From Whitmania pigra (taxonomy: Eukaryota; Annelida; Clitellata; Hirudinida; Haemopidae), in the NCBI GenBank assembly GCA_021613335.1, contig JAJTWR010000159.1:749001-813000 (forward strand): DNA of 64,000 nt, written 5' to 3'. The notes under the pieces were generated by a model. That model did not search any database, was not told where the DNA came from, and worked only from the letters and a program-made list of their open reading frames with translations. The translations under genes were made by a program, and so were the position numbers. This document shows, piece after piece, positions 58,456-64,000 of the stretch; position 1 is the stretch's first letter; every line of letters starts with the position of its first letter.

Positions 58456-58878
58456 TTGGCTGCTCTTGATGCTTTGCAGAATGGCACAATGACTCCCGAG
58501 CTTTCGGAATTCTGTAACCTTCATGGAAAAGACGCTGAAACTGTGCAAAGACAGCTCCAATTCACATCGACAAGTTTACGTGCTGATCAGTCTGACCCCA
58601 ATGCGTGTATCGAACTACAAGATCTTTTCTGTGCCACAAGCATTCAGCCCGAGTTGCATATGCTCGATGTTGCTCTTACTCAGACATTTACGTCATCAGA
58701 TGCAGAAAGGGCATTTTCTAAACTTCGCCTTATTAAAAGTCATCTCGGGACGACTATGTCTGCCTGTCGTTTGCAAAGTTTATTGAGAATATCTGTGACA
58801 AAAACAACTACTGCACTTCTTCCAGTAAATAAAATGGTGAACAGATTTTCACAGATTGATCGAAAAATTATTTTGTAA
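58456..58878 (+). pseudogene. hAT transposase C-terminal (dimerisation) fragment
   Basis: 140 codons. FTSSDAERAFSKLRLIKSHL followed by GTTMSACRLQSLLRIS is the hAT dimerisation motif (S.AER.FS.L..IK..LR..M...RL..L). The zinc finger and RNase H-like DDE core are absent, so only the 3' end of the transposase gene survives in this deletion derivative. Confidence 0.88.
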
Positions 58879-59042
58879 CTGTAAAACACATCAAAATGTA
58901 ATTTAGACTACAACATTTCAAAATTGTTTTAAACTGTTTAGGATCTTAATTTTTTACATAATTTAGATTAGGTGAAATGTTTAGGATTCAATCATATCAT
59001 ATTACAATTTTAAACATATCATAAACTTTTTTTTACAGTTGC

Positions 59043-59273
59043 TTTAACTGGCTTGAAACTTTGAAACAGAAGATAGTCAAGCTCATTAATAAATTATTAA
59101 AGATACAAAAAAAGACTGCAGACTTATAAATAAAAACTTATAATAATAATCAGTTCTATCTTTAATTCTTTATTAATTAAAATTAGTAGTATTGATTTGA
59201 ACAGTTTCAAAAATTTTTCGACTGCGTCGGGCTTTTCTAAACTTGAGCCCCCCCCCAGCATTTTTCGCTGGTT
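59043..59273 (+). repeat. Internal direct repeat R2 of the hAT element
   Basis: Partner of 58,173-58,417, running up to the right inverted repeat. R2 is therefore the natural subterminal region and R1 the extra copy. Confidence 0.85.
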
Positions 59274-59652
59274 GCGCCCCTGCTTCTAACTCATTTGCCA
59301 AAAAACAGTTTTCGAATGTTTTGAATCGTTGTTAAAGCATTATCGAGTCACAGAATTAACATTGAGAAATTTGTTCATAGGATGAACAGTTTCTTGCTTT
59401 ATGTTTCGATTCATTTTGATGAATTTCGTTTCCTCAGTAATTTAAAATGATTGTAGTAGGAAATATTGTCAATATTACAAAGTTTTTGATTTGGGAGTCA
59501 AATAATATCGAATATGTATTTAGATATTTATTCAACGTTTAAAAAACTTGAGCATCACAAAATAGTTAAATTACATCACATCCGACTTTAAAATAAAATA
59601 CGAAGCACGTGAACAAAATCTCACTTAACACCTGAAAAGAAAAATTCTAGAT

Positions 59653-62576
59653 TTAATTATCGCCTCCAGTTAAACGCGCGAGAATGGATCCGTTAAATGT
59701 AAGGAATCCCCCTTCAATTGCTTTCTCGACCATTATTTGCCTCTGTCGATTTTGTTTGGCACCATTTACCAGGTAGTCGATGAGGTACATTTGAGACGTG
59801 ATGTAGTGAAACACGATTGGAAAAGGGCTCAAACACTCTCTTGTCTGCCACGTTATGAAAGGATGTAAAACAAAGAAAAAATAATATTATATCAAGTAAA
59901 TTAACAAGTAACTATTATATTGACCTTGCAATATCCCAGATGAGTCCTGTAATGGTCGGTGTACCAGCTGGGAAAATTACCCGCTAAGGTGTTTGACAAT
60001 CCGATAGCTGGTAGGAATGTCTCTCGACCACGTATGTCTCTGGTGTCAATCAAGTAGCCTCCTCTCTTTTCGAGACAAACGATAGTCTTCAAATCTTCAG
60101 CTGTTGAATTAGTTTCAAGTTTTCACATTTACTTAATTAGCTAGTTGATTAATTTACTTAATTAGCATTTAATAGATAATTTAAGGACACTATATGTAGA
60201 GAGAAAAATGTTATATTCGAGAAAAATATTGTTGGACGAAGAACTTCGAGGTAACTCTCTTGCTAATCGAATTCTTTTAAAAGTATTTTGCTAACAATAT
60301 CTTAACATAAGCATTTTGAAAATAAAACATTTAACTTTAACCATAACCAGTTAATGAAGGACACTAACAAATCAGAGTTATTATTTTCGATTTGAACTTT
60401 TTATTAAACGTACTTGAGACTTAAAGTTTATTTCTTCACAGATTTGAGCAAACATTAAATTTAAATTCTACCTTAATTGGTTGTGATCAGTAACAATTGG
60501 GTTTTATCGAAACATTTCAAATGTTCACCAACATAACTTGCATCAAACCGATTGTTAACAATTTAATTAATATTTAATTATCTATTTCATAAATTTAATG
60601 TACAAGTTTTCACTTAACATGTTATTAATGCAATTTCTCTAATAACTACAGGGCGTTAGCTGCCGTCAACCAGAACACGAGCGATGCGCTTAAAAGACTA
60701 AAGGATAACCTTCAATTTCTATATATAGTAATACCCCGCTTAACGAACGCAATTCATTCCATCGTCACGTTAGCTGTCGCTAACCTAATTTCCAATAAGG
60801 CCCGAGCCAGAAAATGATTTCGGTGGGGGTTCATTTTTGTTATTTTTCAAAATCAAAATCAAATGATGATTAATAATAATATTATTATTAATAATAAAAA
60901 TAATAATAAAGTTGGTTTTAAGATTTTATGATATTACATAAGTCAATAAAATTTACAATTGTAATCCTTTTTTAATATTTCATGGGGGGGGGGGAGGTTT
61001 GAACCGGTAAACTACCCTAAATACGGGCCTGTTTACAATAGATTTCTAAGTTAAATTGTGTAATAAAAATATAAGACACCTCGTTCGCCCGCATGGCATA
61101 ATGGTCTGCGTCTCTCAAGATGGCAGCGCGGATTCGAACCCCGTTGCGGGCGGACCGTCCTAATCATCCAGCTATGCAACGGACATTAATAAAACAATAT
61201 AAGACACCTCCCGAAAATAAGCCCTCTTTTGTAGCAAAAATTAATATGAGACACTGTCTTATTTTCGAGGAAACACGGTATTTAACATCAGAAGACAGGG
61301 GGAGGCGTTCGTTATGCGGTGCACCTGCGCTTTCTCGACGATGTTTATTATGTGCGGCGTTCGTTAAGCGGGGTACCACTGCACAGCTCTCGAGTGTAAA
61401 TGCGTATGGTTTTCGAGCTGAGAATCCATTTGCTTCATCCTTTCATGAAATTGTAATGCATTTTGGAGGCATTTTTTAGACTTCGTGGTCAGCTGAAGAG
61501 AGTAACACTTAACAAGCAAGATTAAAACATTGCTTGCTTTTTTTGCGGACATCTGCTGCCAACTTCGTAAGCCCCTATGTTGAACGTAGATTGGTTTTTA
61601 TCACCGAATGAATTAATCGATATCGAAGCAATGTGACTTTATGTTAATGTCCGCTTATTTTCGTTGTAATATCGGAAGCAAATTTGAGTAAAAAAGATGA
61701 CTAATGGAATAATTAATTGGATTTGTATCTACATATACAGATAACTATACATAAAGCACTGAATATGTTGAAAGTTAATTTTTCTGACCTTGGCCATCAA
61801 CGAAGTATTTGTGATCGATTCCCCCTGAAGCCAGTCTCTTCAGACCTTCCCTGGAGAGGACAACGCTTTGACCAGCAGTATAAAACCCAGAAAAATTTCC
61901 AAGCCATGCCTCTTGTCCGTAGAACAATGCATGACCGTAAGCTTCAGGTTCATCTGGACTTCTTTCGGCGAGGAACAGTTTCAGGTTTTCCACGATGATG
62001 TACGAGTCTGGATCTGCCTTCATAAAAAAGTCTGCCTGATCAAAATAGTTTGCGAATACGTATGCCCAAGAAGCTCTGGACTTGGCAGCAATATGGTTTC
62101 TCCCTGGTGGAACTCCTAGGCCAACTGTTGGAAATTTTCGGTCCAATTCTGAACTCATGAACAGTCTTACGTCGCATTGCTTGGTCCACGTATCTTTAAC
62201 ATTTCTCGTCTTGTTCAAAATATTGGGATCAGTCATGAACCAGCACAGGATTCGAACACGTTTTCCTTTATTCCAAACCTCTGAAGAGTTGCTGAGAGTT
62301 GGATAAATGTCTTCTGATTTTGCTGATACATCACGGCGTCATATTATTAAGTAATTCATATGAAAAATAAATCATTTTACCTTCATCAGATAGCGTATTG
62401 TGAGATTCAGGTTTATATGAATCGTTAATGGCTTCCGCTGGCTGCATAACCTTTCTGCTCATCGAACACTTCCACAAATATTCATCAAAATTTTCTCTAT
62501 CGAGAATTATAAGCTTCATCCATGGAGCAAATAGTCCTAACAAAAACCCCATTAAAACAGAATTTCTATTTAGCAT
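59653..62576 (-). CDS. C1GALT1-like core 1 beta-1,3-galactosyltransferase
   Basis: Golgi type II enzyme expected to transfer galactose to GalNAc-Ser/Thr (T-synthase family, GT31). Four exons (62576-62381, 62322-61789, 60100-59925, 59844-59653) in phase give 365 residues, matching human C1GALT1 (363). The signal anchor is SVLMGFLLGLFAPWMKLIIL. The catalytic part has VRILCWFMTDPN, VKDTWTKQCDVRLFMSSELD, FPTVGLGVPPGR, the DxD metal site in FFMKADPDSYIIVENLK, GFYTAGQSVVLSREGLKRL, AEDLKTIVCLE, DTRDIRGRETFLP and FHYITSQMYLIDYLV. Start is the ATG at 62,574-62,576; the upstream frame is open but lacks ATG. It could be a paralogous C1GALT1-like enzyme with changed acceptor. The third intron of the coding order (61,788-60,101) carries a SINE. 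Confidence 0.92.
61080..61200 (+). repeat. tRNA-derived SINE, family 2 copy
   Basis: Head GCCCGCATGGCATAATGGTC (A-box-like TGGCATAATGG) and B box GATTCGAACCCCG, then GTCCTAATCATCCAGCTATG, CAACGGACATTAATAAAAC. The tail agrees closely with the last bases of the LINE at 29,860-29,900. It sits in an intron of the C1GALT1-like gene. Confidence 0.8.
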
Positions 62577-63093
62577 GTCAATGAAAACAACTGTTTTCAA
62601 ATTAAAATTAAAGTTAAGACTTATTTCAATATTCTCCAATCAAATGACTTAATTTAAAGAACCAACTTAAGCCGCCCTCTAACATTCAGCCACTCTCAGG
62701 TACAACTGCGTACAGAAGCTTCGTGAGGGGACATATATCATCAATAATATCGTCTCGGGTACATCTTGTCGTTGATATCTTTAAAACATTCTGCTTATCA
62801 ATTGGTAATCAATTTACGATTCTTACGCTGAGCTTTCTACGATTAAACTCCACTAGAAAACTTATGCTTTGGTACAAATGTTTAATGATAAATTCTCTCC
62901 TCGAAATGTATCAAACCGGGTTTGGTTTTTAAGAAGAACTTACTTCTTGATCAGTTCGTTTAAAATGGAATTGGGAACTGCAAAAAATTTTATGATAAAA
63001 GCCATTATTGTACAACAAAATTTACTAAAACAACTGCAAGTAAATTGTGAAAATGAGCAAACGTAACGACATGAGTATGAAAGCACAACTGGA
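62577..63093. other. Gap between the C1GALT1-like and beta-propeller-like genes
   Basis: About 520 bases with no recognised exon. It presumably contains the promoter of the C1GALT1-like gene and the 3' UTR of the propeller-like gene (both minus strand). Confidence 0.4.
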
Positions 63094-64000
63094 TTAAAGC
63101 TCGTAAAGACACAGATGTTGTTCGAAACACACGAAGAATTTCTTCTCATCTACGATGTCCATAAATTTTAAAGTGTTTGATGACAAATTTTTCAGCTTTA
63201 AAGTCGAACTTTCTTCGAGATTCCAGTCCATTTTGAAAATCTGATTTTTCTTATTTTCAATAAAGTAGAGATATTTTAAATGATCGGAAGTTAAGTTGGA
63301 GAGCTGACTTTCTTTATCGAAGTTGACTTTTCTGACAACTTTGCCGTCCAAATTAATGATGCTTAATGTCCAAGTTTTAGAATGTCCATCGAAATTGGAA
63401 ATTGCAATTTCAGATCCTCCAAGAATTCTTGAGAATTGCACGGGACTAATAATTTCGTCCAGTAGAATTTTTTTAGCCATTTCCCCAAACTCTTTTTCTG
63501 TGAGATAGAAATTTATCGAAAATTTTCCTTCATCAAAAACAAGCAGCATCACCATGGGACTTTCAGGCACAGAAATTATACTTTCTCTCGTCTGAATGCC
63601 ATCCAGCCACTTCCGTTTTTTCATTTTCTGATTGATTTTACCATCCGGAAGGACAATCTTCCAAACTGAGGACTTGAAAATTTCACTGTTGCTTTTAGAC
63701 GATGACTCCAGAATAAACAGTACACTTTTCTCCGCTCTCGATGTCATGCTTAATGGGTTTGAAATTTCCTCAATTAAAATTGTTTCTTCTCTTCTCGGCG
63801 TTCCAATGATGAAAGTTTTAGTCGAAATGACAAGAAGTTGGTTGCTCCTTTCGAAAATCAAGTAAATCTTCTGCTTCATGAGCGCCACTCCCTTCACTCG
63901 TCCCTCTTTTAAAGGAAAACGTTTTGTTTCCCTTGGTTCTGTCGAAATGATCAACAATGAAATGAAATTTAACTTAAACTCTGAATTATTGAGTTCACAC
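63094..64000 (-). CDS. Beta-propeller-like protein, C-terminal part
   Basis: A single open frame of about 300 codons runs from the window edge to a stop at 63,094. Strand-turn repeats are visible: VKGVALMKQKIYLIFERSNQ, SVLFILESS, SPMVMLLVFDEGKFSINFYL, GSEIAISNFDGHSKTWTLSI, DHLKYLYFIENKKNQIFKMD and EKKFFVCFEQHLCLYEL, each a short hydrophobic strand followed by a polar turn, as in NHL/WD-like propellers. No exact family was recognised. The N-terminus lies off the right end of the window. The lack of introns over 0.9 kb contrasts with its neighbours. Confidence 0.55.
   Translation of the reverse strand, partial: CELNNSEFKLNFISLLIISTEPRETKRFPLKEGRVKGVALMKQKIYLIFERSNQLLVISTKTFIIGTPRREETILIEEISNPLSMTSRAEKSVLFILESSSKSNSEIFKSSVWKIVLPDGKINQKMKKRKWLDGIQTRESIISVPESPMVMLLVFDEGKFSINFYLTEKEFGEMAKKILLDEIISPVQFSRILGGSEIAISNFDGHSKTWTLSIINLDGKVVRKVNFDKESQLSNLTSDHLKYLYFIENKKNQIFKMDWNLEESSTLKLKNLSSNTLKFMDIVDEKKFFVCFEQHLCLYEL

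Larger units (their letters stand above)
58050..59282 (+). mobile_element. hAT derivative with perfect 8-bp target duplication
   Basis: The tips CAGTGGCGCAACTAG and (right, reverse complement) CAGGGGCGCAACCAGCG are hAT-type inverted repeats. CTTCTAAC stands directly outside both ends (58,042-58,049 and 59,283-59,290), an exact 8-base duplication. Inside are G/C homopolymer tracts, a 140-codon hAT dimerisation-domain ORF, and two ~240-base direct repeats. Confidence 0.93.

Noticed and set aside
61080..61200. Possible tRNA gene
   Set aside because: It has A- and B-box-like sequences but no cloverleaf; the matching copies and the LINE-type tail identify it as a SINE.

Overview
This window comes from a nuclear genome of an AT-rich invertebrate animal. 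Every cellular gene is split by GT-AG introns, the shortest about 65 to 85 bases. The gene set is metazoan: UHRF1, MRG15, 4E-T, GTPBP1/2, MED7, a C1GALT1-like transferase and a TMEM178-like protein. The phylum cannot be fixed from the sequence alone. Between genes lies a dense layer of transposon debris.

Layout. 1-1.7 kb: 3' half of an MRG15/MORF4L1 gene (+). 2.5-6.8 kb: a complete 17-exon UHRF1 gene (-). 7.2-11.1 kb: exons of a secreted WSC plus EGF protein (+), followed by two exons of a membrane-anchored tail (11.4-12.1 kb). 12.4-16.5 kb: a five-exon TMEM178-like four-helix protein (-). 18.8-21.0 kb: an unrecognised Q-rich coiled-coil gene (+). 23.4-29.9 kb: a CR1/L2-like LINE with both ORFs, interrupted by a young 1.87 kb LTR element. 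33.1-38.9 kb: eIF4E-transporter (4E-T) gene (+). 40.8-42.9 kb: a DNA transposon with long inverted repeats and a decayed Ulp1 protease plus zinc finger. 44.0-45.0 kb: a two-exon phytochelatin synthase (-). 45.5-49.2 kb: nested Tigger, SINE, Tc1, hAT and LINE pieces. 49.7-54.0 kb: GTPBP1/2 GTPase (+), tail to tail with MED7 (54.5-55.8 kb, -). 58.0-59.3 kb: a hAT derivative with a perfect 8-bp target duplication. 59.7-62.6 kb: C1GALT1-like galactosyltransferase (-). 63.1 kb to the end: 3' part of a beta-propeller-like gene (-).

The cellular genes are unrelated housekeeping or surface functions and form no pathway. They cover chromatin (MRG15, UHRF1), transcription (MED7), mRNA control (4E-T), mRNA decay or ribosome rescue (GTPBP), O-glycosylation, and metal or thiol chemistry (phytochelatin synthase). 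An intact UHRF1 suggests the animal maintains CpG methylation.

The most notable items are: an animal phytochelatin synthase with a conserved triad but a roughly 120-residue insertion; an LTR element reduced to a SAP-domain ORF that landed inside a LINE; tRNA-derived SINEs that share the 3' tail of that LINE; a long-TIR transposon carrying an Ulp1 protease; and a TIR element whose ends are built from tandem GACAAAATAGCCCC-type repeats. Exon boundaries were read by hand from splice sites, reading phase and family resemblance. No searches were run.
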